NCBI GenBank assembly: GCA_963545085.1
Contig: CAUUHV010000004.1
Span: 28,029 to 92,028, forward strand
Reading direction: 5' to 3'
Length of the DNA: 64,000 nucleotides
From: Catonella sp963545085
GTDB lineage: Bacteria; Bacillota; Clostridia; Lachnospirales; Lachnospiraceae
In this document: piece by piece, positions 1-8,322 of the stretch
How positions within the stretch are numbered: position 1 is the stretch's first letter
How the letters are laid out: each line of letters opens with the position of its first letter
Notes under the pieces: generated by a model
Seen by the model: the letters and a program-made list of their open reading frames with translations, nothing else
Databases searched by the model: none
Told to the model about the DNA's origin: nothing
Made by a program: the position numbers and the translations under genes

Positions 1-1204
1 CTCTTGCAATCATTACCTGAATATCACTAAGCCATGCTTCTTTAATAAAAGGCGCTTTTGCCGTTTCGGTTTTTTCTGAAAGCCCCGAACAATCGAATAA
101 AAAGTTCAGTTTACGATAAATCGAAGGAGCGGAACTGCCTGCGCCTTCATGCTCTCCTTTAGGTAAAGAAGCCGCTAAATTCATCATCGCTTCATCACCG
201 ATACGCATACCGTAGTGATAAATGAGAGCCGACGTTACATCAGGCTTTGCGGAGCCGTCCGCATAGTTGATAAAGTAACTTCCGCTTATATGAGCCTTAT
301 ATATAAAAGTTCCCATATTTTTAATTAAGGGTTCTCCAAAAAAATCAATTTTTCCTTTCGAAACCTTGTATAACTGGTCGCAAAAATCATGCACACAGCC
401 TGCCGCATGTCCCCAGTATGAGGTACCTTCATCACAACCGCCGTCTTCACCGTAGGTAGCCATAAAAATATCCAACGTATCAAAAGCTTTTAAAATAGCC
501 CTGTATTTGCGGTCGTTATCGGTTTCCGTCAAAAGAAATACCGACAACACCGTAGAGTTTATCCACGGATTCCAATTATTCACCTTATTTGTTTTAAGAT
601 AACCCATCCAGTTTGTATCATCATGATTAAGGAAAGGCAGTTTTATACGCTTTTCCAGTTCCAAATTTATACGTCTGCCGATTTGCGGTGAAATATCATT
701 CAAAGATTTCTTTAGCAAGTAATCAGTCCATGCAAGGAGCGCTCCCGTTTCAGCCGCAAACAAATCAATATATTGTTCTTCGACGTCCGGCAGCAGTCTT
801 TTAAGCTCCGGCAAATCCATAAATGCATTTTTACCGTTATGTGCCGAAATTCCCCAGTAGGTTTCCTCGCAAATAAGCCAGATTCCGTTAATAATATCGT
901 CAAGAAAACGTCCTTTATTTTCCGCGCATTCTCCCAATACTAAGTTATATAGTGCTCGCCTCCTCTCAAAATACGGCTTTTCATAAGTAATTCTTTTCCC
1001 TTTTCTGTAAAACGCCATAAAATCCGTAGCTAAAAGAGACTGCCATTCAAAATTTAAATATTTTTCAGCGTTTCCAATCAGCTCTTTCCCGTCGGGTAAA
1101 TTCTCCCAGGCTTCCCTTTCGGTCGCCTGCGGGAACGGATGATACTCATAAAAGTTCAGTATCTTATTTTTAATGCCGTTTTTTCTTTCCCATTTTAAAA
1201 ACAT
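1..1204 (-). CDS. heparinase II/III-like polysaccharide lyase, 3' end beyond window
   Basis: The minus strand is open from an ATG at 1204 to the window edge, giving 401 codons without a stop. A good ribosome site (GGAGGAG) lies just upstream. The protein starts MFLKWERKNG and has no signal peptide, so it is probably cytoplasmic. The mid-region motif NNWNPWINS and the later EDGGCDEGTSYWGHA are typical of the alpha/alpha-toroid part of heparinase II/III and alginate-lyase-like proteins, which split uronic-acid polysaccharides by beta-elimination. The C-terminal beta-sandwich part is cut off by the edge. Substrate cannot be told from what is visible. Fold assignment is fairly firm, activity is inferred. 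Confidence 0.75.
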   Translation of the reverse strand, partial: MFLKWERKNGIKNKILNFYEYHPFPQATEREAWENLPDGKELIGNAEKYLNFEWQSLLATDFMAFYRKGKRITYEKPYFERRRALYNLVLGECAENKGRFLDDIINGIWLICEETYWGISAHNGKNAFMDLPELKRLLPDVEEQYIDLFAAETGALLAWTDYLLKKSLNDISPQIGRRINLELEKRIKLPFLNHDDTNWMGYLKTNKVNNWNPWINSTVLSVFLLTETDNDRKYRAILKAFDTLDIFMATYGEDGGCDEGTSYWGHAAGCVHDFCDQLYKVSKGKIDFFGEPLIKNMGTFIYKAHISGSYFINYADGSAKPDVTSALIYHYGMRIGDEAMMNLAASLPKGEHEGAGSSAPSIYRKLNFLFDCSGLSEKTETAKAPFIKEAWLSDIQVMIAR

Positions 1205-1289
1205 ACCTTCTCCTCCGTTTTATCGGTACGACTCACCTGCCGCGGGAATAAAATATATCTTTTTCGTCATTACCTCTGTATCAGGTTCA

Positions 1290-1880
1290 TTACCTTAAAC
1301 ACATGATATATTCATTGATTTTTCTATCCAACTCATCTTTACTTTTTTCTAAATTCGGGCAAAATCCTGTCACTCCATAGCCAATCATATGATAAAGTGC
1401 AATAAAACGATACTCGTTTCCTCCTTTCATATCGCCTTCAGCCACAGCTTGCTCTATCTTTTCAATATTACACGCAGTTTCAAAGGTCTCACGACTCATA
1501 ATCTTCTGACAGAATTTCCATGCTTTCTCCTCTGTGTCATCCTTGTTTTTGGGCGTTGACCAGACTTTCTTCATTTGTGCTATCCGAAAATTTTTATCAT
1601 CCGTTCTTCCTTTTTCAGCATAGATATATGCTTCCAATCCCCAAATAAAAAGAATAAAATCCCATACGTTATAGTTGATTTTTGTCGGAATATCAATATT
1701 GGTACATTCACACACTTTTAGCGCGTTCTCTTTATCACTTGACACATAGAGCCGATAGGCAAGCTCACACAAAGAAGTCACATCGGAATTTTTCGTAAAT
1801 GAACAACTTTTACTTAGTTTTTTACAAAGTCTGATAATTTTCTTTTCGTCATGTTCTGCAATAATATTTTCAAATAACAT
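1290..1880 (-). CDS. hypothetical protein, about 196 aa
   Basis: I do not recognise the family. The start is set at the ATG at 1880 because a strong GGAGGTG site lies immediately before it; a GTG twelve bases further upstream would place that site inside the coding region. The product is soluble, has no signal peptide or membrane segment, and is lysine-, glutamate- and cysteine-rich with helical character. It is one of three unrelated small genes on this strand (1290-2735). Such rows of unrelated small genes are common in immunity-gene arrays of polymorphic toxins, but no toxin is visible here, so that reading is only a guess. Confidence 0.6.
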   Translation of the reverse strand: MLFENIIAEHDEKKIIRLCKKLSKSCSFTKNSDVTSLCELAYRLYVSSDKENALKVCECTNIDIPTKINYNVWDFILFIWGLEAYIYAEKGRTDDKNFRIAQMKKVWSTPKNKDDTEEKAWKFCQKIMSRETFETACNIEKIEQAVAEGDMKGGNEYRFIALYHMIGYGVTGFCPNLEKSKDELDRKINEYIMCLR

Positions 1881-2005
1881 CGTCACCTCCACAAACTTTT
1901 ATTTCTTTCATCTTCTTTCGCGTAAAAGCTTTAGGCTCCTTTAAATTTTTGTCACTTAAATATCGATAACCGGTTATTATTCTCCATTTTCGTTTTCTTA
2001 CAGAT

Positions 2006-2341
2006 TTAACCATTACTTAAACTTCTTAATTCCTCAAAGGTTAATTCCTTATAATTCTTAGCCGAATTCAAAACTGAATCCGTTGTATCAGGCAATTTGC
2101 CCATAATTTTTTTGATATCTATATCCTTAGGAAAGGGAATAATATTCTCATCTGCGTCTTCACCATTATACGCTAAAAATATAAACTCACCCGTCTCCCA
2201 ATTTATATCAAAATGATTGCTTATACCGACTTTTGTTTCTAAATCAAGCATTTTTTCTTCCTGATCTATGAAAGTTTCATATATAAATTCAAACAAGGCT
2301 TCCCTATTTATTTTTATGATTCTGCATACACTATCTTTCAC
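2006..2341 (-). CDS. hypothetical protein, 111 aa
   Basis: Not recognised. It starts with GTG at 2341 preceded by AGAGGG at a workable distance. The product is acidic and soluble, with a central segment (GEFIFLAYNGEDADENIIPF) that looks like beta-strands followed by a helical C-terminus ending ELTFEELRSLSNG. The gap to the next minus-strand gene (1881-2005) contains a short open stretch from an ATG at 1988 with a stop after about 11 codons, perhaps a remnant. Function unknown. Confidence 0.5.
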   Translation of the reverse strand: MKDSVCRIIKINREALFEFIYETFIDQEEKMLDLETKVGISNHFDINWETGEFIFLAYNGEDADENIIPFPKDIDIKKIMGKLPDTTDSVLNSAKNYKELTFEELRSLSNG

Positions 2342-2456
2342 TTGTTCCCTCTTTCCGCCTGTATAAAAAATTCAAATTTTCAACCCTCTGTATACACCGG
2401 TTTATACTTTTAACGTTGACAATATTTCTTTTCAAAATCATCCGGATATTTTACAT

Positions 2457-2774
2457 TTATTCCATAGACAAATATTCTATAGGCAGTTCTTCCGTCAAAG
2501 TTCGGGATATCATTTCGCTAAAAAGGAATAAAATTTCCTGCAGCTCCTTTTCAGCCTGTTCAATATCTTCTTCGCTCCAAGTCCGCGCCGCCAAATGCTC
2601 ATTACTTACTTTGCCTTCAGAAATTTGTTTCATGACATATTTGACAGCTTCCTCTTTATTGTTAAATATCTTTTCTATCTCTCTTTTCCCTCTTTCGGAA
2701 TATCCGCAGATATAGTTATTCCCATCCAAAAACAAACCTTCTATGCTTCTTTGAATCCTGTTTAGAGAGCAACA
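2457..2774 (-). pseudogene. small acidic hypothetical protein, probably 5'-truncated
   Basis: The minus frame is open from a TAG at 2775-2777 to its stop at 2457. The first possible starts are TTG codons (2735 or 2729) with a poorly placed AGAAGG. Upstream codons read on smoothly as ...RSIEGLFLDGNNYICGY, which suggests the true N-terminus was removed. The body is rich in Glu and Lys with a helical EEAVKYVMKQI segment; family unknown. The loss point coincides with the point where the plus-strand binding protein (from 2789) loses its signal peptide, so both genes seem cut at the same junction near 2775. Confidence 0.45.
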
Positions 2775-2788
2775 CTACGCTTTCAGCT

Positions 2789-3763
2789 TTGACCGGTTGC
2801 GGAAAAAAATCGACAGATGCACAGGGGTCAGCTAAAACAGCGGCGGAAACGGAATCCGCAAAGACAAGTAAAGATAAAACTGCAGGCACACCAAAGAAAG
2901 TCGCATTTATTTGTAAATCTTATACCGATACATTTTGTGTATGGGTAAAAGATGAAATTGAAAAGAAAGCATCAGAATATTCAGAACAATTTACGGTTGA
3001 TTGCTTAGATTCAAAAAATACATCTTCTACACAGATTGAACAGATTGAAAACTGTGTAGCCTCAGGTTATGATGCCATTATTTTTCAACAGGTTGATGCT
3101 GAAGCGCCGGTACAGGCAGTTAAAGCGGCAGTGGATAAGGGAATAAAAGTAATTGTTACAACCGGTTCGGTTAATGACGATGGTGCAAGTACATATATTG
3201 ATGCAGATCCTGTTCAGCAGGGATCCATATTGGCGGAATATGCCGTTTCTAAATTTCCGAAAAATGCCAAAGTTGCAATATTACAAGGACCGGCAGGCAA
3301 TTTTCATGCGAATGGACGTGAAGAAGGTTTCAAAAAAGTGTTGGAAGCAACCGACGGGGTTGAAATTGTTGCGGAAGAAATCGGTGAATGGCAAAAAGAT
3401 AAGGCTATGACGATTGTACAGAACTGGTTAGTAGCTTATCCTGATTTAAGCGTAATTATGGCTCATAATGATGATATGGCATTAGGTGCAACGGAAGCAA
3501 TTAAGATGGCGGGAAAGGAAGGCAAGATTCAGGTTTACGGTGTTGATGCTACGGCAGCGGGATGTCAGGCAATTGAAGCAGGAACAATGGGAGCTTCCGT
3601 ATTTCAGAATGCGGTAGATTATGCCGATTTAGCACTTGAATATGCATCTGCGCATTTTAAAGGAGAAGAGAAAGAAAGCACGAGAATTGACAGCGAACTT
3701 GTAACACCTGATAATGTTGCGGATTATATTGAAATTCATAAACAGCTTGGAAATATTAAGTGA
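2789..3763 (+). CDS. ribose-type sugar-binding protein, signal peptide missing
   Basis: The mature part is a complete periplasmic-binding-protein type 1 domain (Peripla_BP_4/RbsB class): KKVAFICKSYTDTFCVWVKDE opens it, followed by the hinge-typical IFQQVDAEAPVQAV, GPAGNFHANGREEGF and AHNDDMALGA motifs. These proteins bind sugars or autoinducer-like ligands outside the cell and feed an RbsA/RbsC-type importer. The frame begins at a TTG just before the lipobox cysteine (LTGC at 2789-2800); upstream codons (NTTLSA) keep the last residues of a lipoprotein signal but no basic, hydrophobic leader or ribosome site exists. No permease or ATPase gene follows, only a ROK kinase. It is probably a broken, unexported copy. 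Confidence 0.75.
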   Translation: MTGCGKKSTDAQGSAKTAAETESAKTSKDKTAGTPKKVAFICKSYTDTFCVWVKDEIEKKASEYSEQFTVDCLDSKNTSSTQIEQIENCVASGYDAIIFQQVDAEAPVQAVKAAVDKGIKVIVTTGSVNDDGASTYIDADPVQQGSILAEYAVSKFPKNAKVAILQGPAGNFHANGREEGFKKVLEATDGVEIVAEEIGEWQKDKAMTIVQNWLVAYPDLSVIMAHNDDMALGATEAIKMAGKEGKIQVYGVDATAAGCQAIEAGTMGASVFQNAVDYADLALEYASAHFKGEEKESTRIDSELVTPDNVADYIEIHKQLGNIK

Positions 3764-3868
3764 AATACCCTGCGATAGAGAACAGAGCATCCAAGTTAAA
3801 ATTATTCCCGCGGCGGGCGTGCTGTACCGACAAGTTTCCACCGCTACACGGCGACTGTCCGGAGGGTG

Positions 3869-3896
3869 ACCCCGCTGCTTGCCGCGGGGTATTTTA
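3869..3896 (+). terminator. GC-rich hairpin after the binding-protein gene
   Basis: ACCCCGC (3869-3875) pairs perfectly with GCGGGGT (3884-3890) around an 8-base loop and is followed by ATTTTA. It lies about 100 bp after the stop of the binding-protein gene and could be an intrinsic terminator. The whole GC-rich block 3797-3890 stands out from its AT-rich surroundings and could instead be part of an inserted repeat. A short similar string, GCCGCGGGAATAA, occurs near 1240. Confidence 0.45.
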
Positions 3897-4022
3897 CTCA
3901 CTCTATAGGTTACAGATTTCTTAACCGGAGTAATGCGGCAGCATAAGGCTTTTCGGTATGTGACTATAGGATAAGTTTGTTATATGGCTCATTGGCTGCA
4001 AAAATAAAATTGGGGTAGTGCA

Positions 4023-4940
4023 ATGGAAAAGAGAAATAAAACAGTATTAGCGATTGACATTGGCGGTTCCAAATTGTTGGTGGGGATAATGGATGAGACG
4101 GGGAATGTTTTAGAGTCAAGAAAGAGTCCGTTTTGCGAGCCGACAGGAGACAGTGTAGTTGAACAAATAATTAGTGAATGTCATGCGCTGATAGATTCCA
4201 AATATGAACCTTCCTGTATAGGAGCTTCTATACCGGGACTTGCTGATGCGGAAAATGGGATTTGGATATATGCCTGCTTTTCTAAAATTGAAAATCTGCC
4301 GTTAGCAAAAATTCTTTCAGACGAGTTTAAGATACCGTGTTATTTGGAAAATGACGCCAATATTTGCGCGTATGGTGAAAAAATGTTTGGATGCGCGAAA
4401 AAAGTTGAAGATTTTATATGGATTACCATAAGTAACGGGGTCGGTTCCGGCTTGTTTTTAAATAATAAATTGTATGGAGGCGTAAATAGAAATGCAGGTG
4501 AAGTAGGACATATTAAAGTTGAGAAGAACGGGCCTGAATGTCCATGCGGGGGATTAGGATGCCTTGAAGCGGTTGCGGCGGGAAACGGAATATCAAAGAG
4601 ATACCGGAAAATGACGGGAAGGAACGCAGATACAAAAGAAATTTCCGAATTAGCGAGAAACGGTAACGACATTGCGTTAAAATGTATGTTTGACACAGGC
4701 GAATATATAGGCTTTGCGATTGGAACTATTCAAAATTTATTAAATTTACCGTTAATAGTTCTGGGCGGCGGAATTTCCATGGCGTATGATTTGTTGAAAG
4801 ACGGTATAAAAAAGGGCATTGATGACAGTATTTATGCCAAAGCAAACAATGCTTATTCTATAAAAGTAACGGAGCTTGGATATGAAGCTTCATTGATCGG
4901 TGCAGGTGCCTATGCACTGATAAGAAATGAAAATAGTTAA
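4023..4940 (+). CDS. ROK family sugar kinase
   Basis: A 305-residue kinase that phosphorylates a hexose or amino sugar with ATP in the cytoplasm. The N-terminal phosphate-binding loop reads LAIDIGGSK (residues 9-17). The sugar-site motif LENDANICA (108-116) contains the catalytic Asp111. The ROK zinc site is complete: His163 plus Cys173, Cys175 and Cys180 in CPCGGLGCLE. Lacking an N-terminal HTH domain, it is a kinase and not a NagC/XylR-type repressor. It follows the truncated sugar-binding protein, so the two may be what is left of a sugar-uptake operon. Sugar specificity cannot be assigned (glucokinase-like is the default). Confidence 0.9.
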   Translation: MEKRNKTVLAIDIGGSKLLVGIMDETGNVLESRKSPFCEPTGDSVVEQIISECHALIDSKYEPSCIGASIPGLADAENGIWIYACFSKIENLPLAKILSDEFKIPCYLENDANICAYGEKMFGCAKKVEDFIWITISNGVGSGLFLNNKLYGGVNRNAGEVGHIKVEKNGPECPCGGLGCLEAVAAGNGISKRYRKMTGRNADTKEISELARNGNDIALKCMFDTGEYIGFAIGTIQNLLNLPLIVLGGGISMAYDLLKDGIKKGIDDSIYAKANNAYSIKVTELGYEASLIGAGAYALIRNENS

Positions 4941-5156
4941 GGCGAATAGAACAAAAAACCTGATACTTGTATATTAGTCAAGGCTGCGTGCCTAAAATTA
5001 AAAATAATTTCTTTAATGGTAAATCTCTAACTTTGCTATTAGAGATTTACGCATTTCTATAGGTGTCATCCATCTTAATACCTGCATGTGTATTCTGTTA
5101 GAACGGTATAAATATCATTTCATTTGTAATATTAAATCTTCATAGCCGTAAAAGGA

Positions 5157-5319
5157 AATGAATATACTTGAGTTTCCGCATTTTTTTTATTTAAACATGG
5201 CTCTATCGGCTAAAATGTACTTATTTCCGTTAAATTATTTTTGTTTATGTAACGCGGCTTATAAGCAGCACAGTTAAGCCATATTTATGAAAAGATACGG
5301 AAACTCAAGAATGAATATA
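5157..5319. mobile_element. 143-bp miniature element, copy 1, with 10-bp target duplication
   Basis: The element spans 5167-5309. Its ends form a perfect 12-bp terminal inverted repeat: CTTGAGTTTCCG at 5167-5178 and CGGAAACTCAAG at 5298-5309. It is flanked by the perfect 10-bp direct repeat AATGAATATA (5157-5166 and 5310-5319), the footprint of transposition. It carries no gene; internally AAACATGGCT pairs imperfectly with AGCCATATTT. A second full copy of the same length lies at 26626-26768, about 93% identical by eye, and a partial copy at 46491. This is a classic non-autonomous MITE. It sits just upstream of the promoter of the TM2 gene. Confidence 0.9.
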
Positions 5320-5322
5320 ATC

Positions 5323-5350
5323 TTGACAATAAATATATATATTATATAAT
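5323..5350 (+). promoter_or_regulatory. sigma-A promoter of the TM2 gene
   Basis: A consensus -35 TTGACA (5323-5328) and a consensus -10 TATAAT (5345-5350) are separated by 16 bp of pure A/T. The transcript would begin about 30 bp before the TM2 protein gene. The -35 lies only four bases beyond the target duplication of the miniature element, so the insertion has cut away any older upstream control region. Confidence 0.8.
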
Positions 5351-5387
5351 TAAAAATAGATATTTAATAATGAAAGGGCGATTAGAT

Positions 5388-5843
5388 ATGGCAAAAATTA
5401 TTGAAATCCGTCAGGATATAGTTTGTATCGGAACCGAGAATAACGGTATTGAAGAGATTCGCACTTCCGATTTGAATTTTGTTCCGCATTTAGGTGATGA
5501 AGTGGAAATATTTAAAACGGAAACAAGGGTAATAGTGAGCAAAGTTGAAAAGAAGAGTGACTTTCCGGCAGGCGGAATAAATATAAATATGAATCAGGCA
5601 CAGAGTCAGCAGGTTGTAACACCTGTGTATGCTTCAGGCAAGGTGGTTAGTAAAATAGTATATGTGATTCTCGCTATTCTTTTAGGCGGAGTCGGTGTAC
5701 ATAAGTTTTATGTTGGAAAATGGGGAATGGGTATTTTATATTTGTTGTTCTGTTGGTCGGGAATTCCTGCGATTATCGGTCTTATAGAAGGAATTATGGC
5801 TGCATTAAAGCCTGCTGACGCAAATGGAAATATAATAATCTGA
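5388..5843 (+). CDS. TM2 domain membrane protein
   Basis: 151 residues from the ATG at 5388, chosen because AAAGGGCG lies just ahead of it; an in-frame ATG at 5370 would put that site inside the gene. The N-terminal ~70 residues are soluble and beta-rich (KIIEIRQDIVCIGTENNGI), followed by a short linker with Asn and Gln. The C-terminus is a TM2 domain: two hydrophobic segments around GGVGVHKFYVGKWGMG with the family's HxFYxG signature. TM2 proteins are small inner-membrane proteins of unknown biochemical role. The gene stands alone with its own promoter and terminator. Confidence 0.85.
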   Translation: MAKIIEIRQDIVCIGTENNGIEEIRTSDLNFVPHLGDEVEIFKTETRVIVSKVEKKSDFPAGGININMNQAQSQQVVTPVYASGKVVSKIVYVILAILLGGVGVHKFYVGKWGMGILYLLFCWSGIPAIIGLIEGIMAALKPADANGNIII

Positions 5844-5919
5844 CAGTTCGGACTAAAAACCCGATTCAAATTAAGTATTAGTGTACGGCAAAAATCAATT
5901 TTAGATAAAATATCAATCA

Positions 5920-5957
5920 AGGAGCTTGGAAACCCGTAAATTTTCCGGCTCCTCTTT
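5920..5957 (+). terminator. terminator after the TM2 gene
   Basis: AGGAGCTTGGAAA pairs with TTTTCCGGCTCCT across a short loop (5920-5953), followed by a T- and C-rich tract (CTTTTCTG and then ACTTTTTTC). The stem has one or two mismatches but the position and tail fit an intrinsic terminator. Confidence 0.7.
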
Positions 5958-6253
5958 TCTGTACTTTTTTCTTTTTCTATGCTATTATGTTGAAACGAAA
6001 AGTCCTTTCAGTGACCTGTAAAATCACCTGAATAACGCAGTATTACCGCGTTTTGGATACTTCAACAATATAGTTTAGGTGACTTCTGTTCGTATTTGAT
6101 AGGTCTTGTGTAATTTGATGAAGTTTTTAGATAACGCATGATTACGAGTTTCAGGCGAATTGCACATAGTGCAGCTCGCGGCAAGGAAGTTTGCCTTACG
6201 GCACCGCTTGCGAGCGAAGTATATGCTTGCGCACACTTTATAATATGACTTTT
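5958..6253 (+). other. gene-free region upstream of uvrB with many short inverted repeats
   Basis: No plausible gene is present. The second half has several small hairpins: TGCAC-ATA-GTGCA near 6161, GGCAA/TTGCC around 6180-6195 and CGCT/AGCG near 6207. GCAAGC-type words recur. The first half has repeated AGGTGA-type words on both strands (GTGACCTG, TCACCTG, AGGTGAC). This may be a structured 5' leader or degraded repeat DNA. I see no GAAC-N4-GTTC or similar LexA box in front of uvrB. Confidence 0.35.
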
Positions 6254-6266
6254 AGGAGAATTTTAA

Positions 6267-8258
6267 GTGGATAAATTTGTTTTGCACAGCGAATATGCCC
6301 CTACGGGTGACCAACCGCAGGCTATAAAAGAGCTTGTTAAGGGCTTCAAGGAAGGGAACGGATTCCAGACCCTGCTTGGGGTTACGGGTTCGGGCAAGAC
6401 CTTTACGATGGCTAATGTGATAGCGGAGCTTAATCTGCCTACCCTTGTTATATCGCACAATAAAACCTTGGCGGCTCAGCTCTACGGTGAGTTCAAAGAA
6501 TTCTTCCCTGAGAACGCGGTGGAATACTTTGTGTCGTATTACGATTATTATCAGCCGGAGGCGTATGTGCCGTCGAGCGATACCTATATAGAAAAAGATT
6601 CGGCTATAAATGATGAGATAGATAAACTGAGACATTCGGCGACGGCGGCACTTACAGAAAGGAAGGATGTAGTCGTTGTTTCGAGTGTGAGCTGCATATA
6701 CGGACTCGGAGATCCTATTGACTATCAGGAAATGACTCTTTCCGTAAGACCGGGGCAGATAAAAGATATGGAGGAAGTGGTAAGAAAGCTTGTGGATATC
6801 CAGTATTTAAGAAATGATATGGATTTTAAACGAGGCACTTTCAGACTTAGAGGAGATGTACTTGAGATTTTTCCTGTTTCTTCCGCGGATAAGGCTGTAA
6901 GAATAGAATTTTTCGGAGATGAAATAGACAGGATAACCGAAATAGATGTGCTTACGGGTGAGATACTGGCTTCTCTTTCTCATACGGTTATTTTTCCTGC
7001 ATCACATTATGTGGTTGCGCCCGACAAGATGGAGAACGCGCTTAAAAATCTTGAGGCGGAACTGAAGGAAAGGGTGAGATTTTTTAAGAGCGAGGATAAA
7101 TTGCTTGAAGCTCAGAGAATTGCGGAACGCACCAATTTTGATATAGAAATGATGAGAGAGACGGGGTTTTGCTCGGGTATAGAGAATTATTCAGGTCCCC
7201 TTTCAGGGCGCCCGTCAGGCAGTATGCCTTATACACTTATTGATTATTTCCCTGATGAATTTTTGATAATAGTCGATGAGTCGCATATTACAATACCGCA
7301 GATAGGAGGAATGTACGCAGGCGACCGTTCAAGAAAATCGACACTTGTTGATTTCGGATTCAGGCTTCCTTCCGCGCTTGACAACAGACCGTTAAGTTTT
7401 AATGAATTTGAGAATAAGATAGACCGGATGCTTTTTGTATCGGCAACACCGTCAGATTATGAGGAAAAACACGAAGTTTTCAGGGCGGAGCAAATCATAA
7501 GACCTACGGGACTTGTGGATCCGAAGATAACTGTTAAACCTACTGCGGGGCAGATAGACGATTTGCTTTCGGAGATTAAGAAAGAGACAGAAAATAAAAA
7601 TAAAGTGCTTGTTACAACACTTACTAAAAAAATGGCGGAAGACTTGACCGACTATATGAGGGAAGCGGGGATAAGGGTAAGGTATCTTCATTCCGATATA
7701 GATACCCTGGAACGCTCGGAAATCATAAGGGATATGCGTCTTGATGTGTTCGATGTACTTGTCGGTATAAATCTTTTGCGAGAAGGTCTTGATATACCGG
7801 AGATAACTCTTGTGGCAATTCTTGACGCCGATAAGGAGGGTTTCCTGCGTTCGGAAACTTCGCTCATACAGACTGTGGGCAGGGCGGCGAGAAATGCGGA
7901 CGGTCATGTGATAATGTATGCAGATACCATAACAGGCTCTATGAAAAGAGCGATAGAGGAAACGGAAAGAAGACGAGCCATACAGATGAAATATAATGAG
8001 GAGCACGGGATAGTTCCTCAGACCATAAGAAAGAAGGTAAGAGATTTAATAAGCATTTCAAAGAAGGTTGAGGCGGATACCGGAAAACTCGTAAAAGATG
8101 CGGAGTCTATGGATGCTGAAGAATTAAGAGTGCTTATAAAGGAGCTTACGAAGAAGATGAGTCTTGCGGCTGCGGAGCTTAATTTTGAAAAGGCTGCAGA
8201 GCTTAGAGATGAGGTTTTGGAGCTTAAAAAATATCTTGTGGACATAACGGCGATGTAG
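6267..8258 (+). CDS. uvrB: UvrABC system protein B (excinuclease subunit)
   Basis: 663 residues, the usual length. UvrB is the damage-verifying helicase-like subunit of nucleotide excision repair; it is loaded by UvrA and recruits UvrC. Visible marks are the Walker A loop GVTGSGKT (38-45), the beta-hairpin YYDYYQPEAYVP that wedges into damaged DNA, the DEAD-like IIVDESHI, helicase motif VGRAARN, and the C-terminal UVR motif (LNFEKAAELRDEVLELKKY) that contacts UvrC. It starts with GTG at 6267 preceded by AGGAGAA six bases away. uvrA follows directly on the same strand. Confidence 0.98.
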   Translation: MDKFVLHSEYAPTGDQPQAIKELVKGFKEGNGFQTLLGVTGSGKTFTMANVIAELNLPTLVISHNKTLAAQLYGEFKEFFPENAVEYFVSYYDYYQPEAYVPSSDTYIEKDSAINDEIDKLRHSATAALTERKDVVVVSSVSCIYGLGDPIDYQEMTLSVRPGQIKDMEEVVRKLVDIQYLRNDMDFKRGTFRLRGDVLEIFPVSSADKAVRIEFFGDEIDRITEIDVLTGEILASLSHTVIFPASHYVVAPDKMENALKNLEAELKERVRFFKSEDKLLEAQRIAERTNFDIEMMRETGFCSGIENYSGPLSGRPSGSMPYTLIDYFPDEFLIIVDESHITIPQIGGMYAGDRSRKSTLVDFGFRLPSALDNRPLSFNEFENKIDRMLFVSATPSDYEEKHEVFRAEQIIRPTGLVDPKITVKPTAGQIDDLLSEIKKETENKNKVLVTTLTKKMAEDLTDYMREAGIRVRYLHSDIDTLERSEIIRDMRLDVFDVLVGINLLREGLDIPEITLVAILDADKEGFLRSETSLIQTVGRAARNADGHVIMYADTITGSMKRAIEETERRRAIQMKYNEEHGIVPQTIRKKVRDLISISKKVEADTGKLVKDAESMDAEELRVLIKELTKKMSLAAAELNFEKAAELRDEVLELKKYLVDITAM

Positions 8259-8322
8259 TTCAAATTATTCATGAAATATTGAATAATCCGGGTTTAAGAT
8301 AATTAAATGAAGGAAAAACAAA

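Noticed and set aside
2416..2715. A 99-codon plus-strand frame opposite the small minus-strand gene
   Set aside because: No ribosome site, Ser- and Ile-rich noise-like composition, and it mirrors the minus frame, whose protein has normal composition.
5996..6266. SOS/LexA operator or riboswitch before uvrB
   Set aside because: No GAAC-N4-GTTC-type palindrome and no known riboswitch core could be recognised; only small hairpins are seen.
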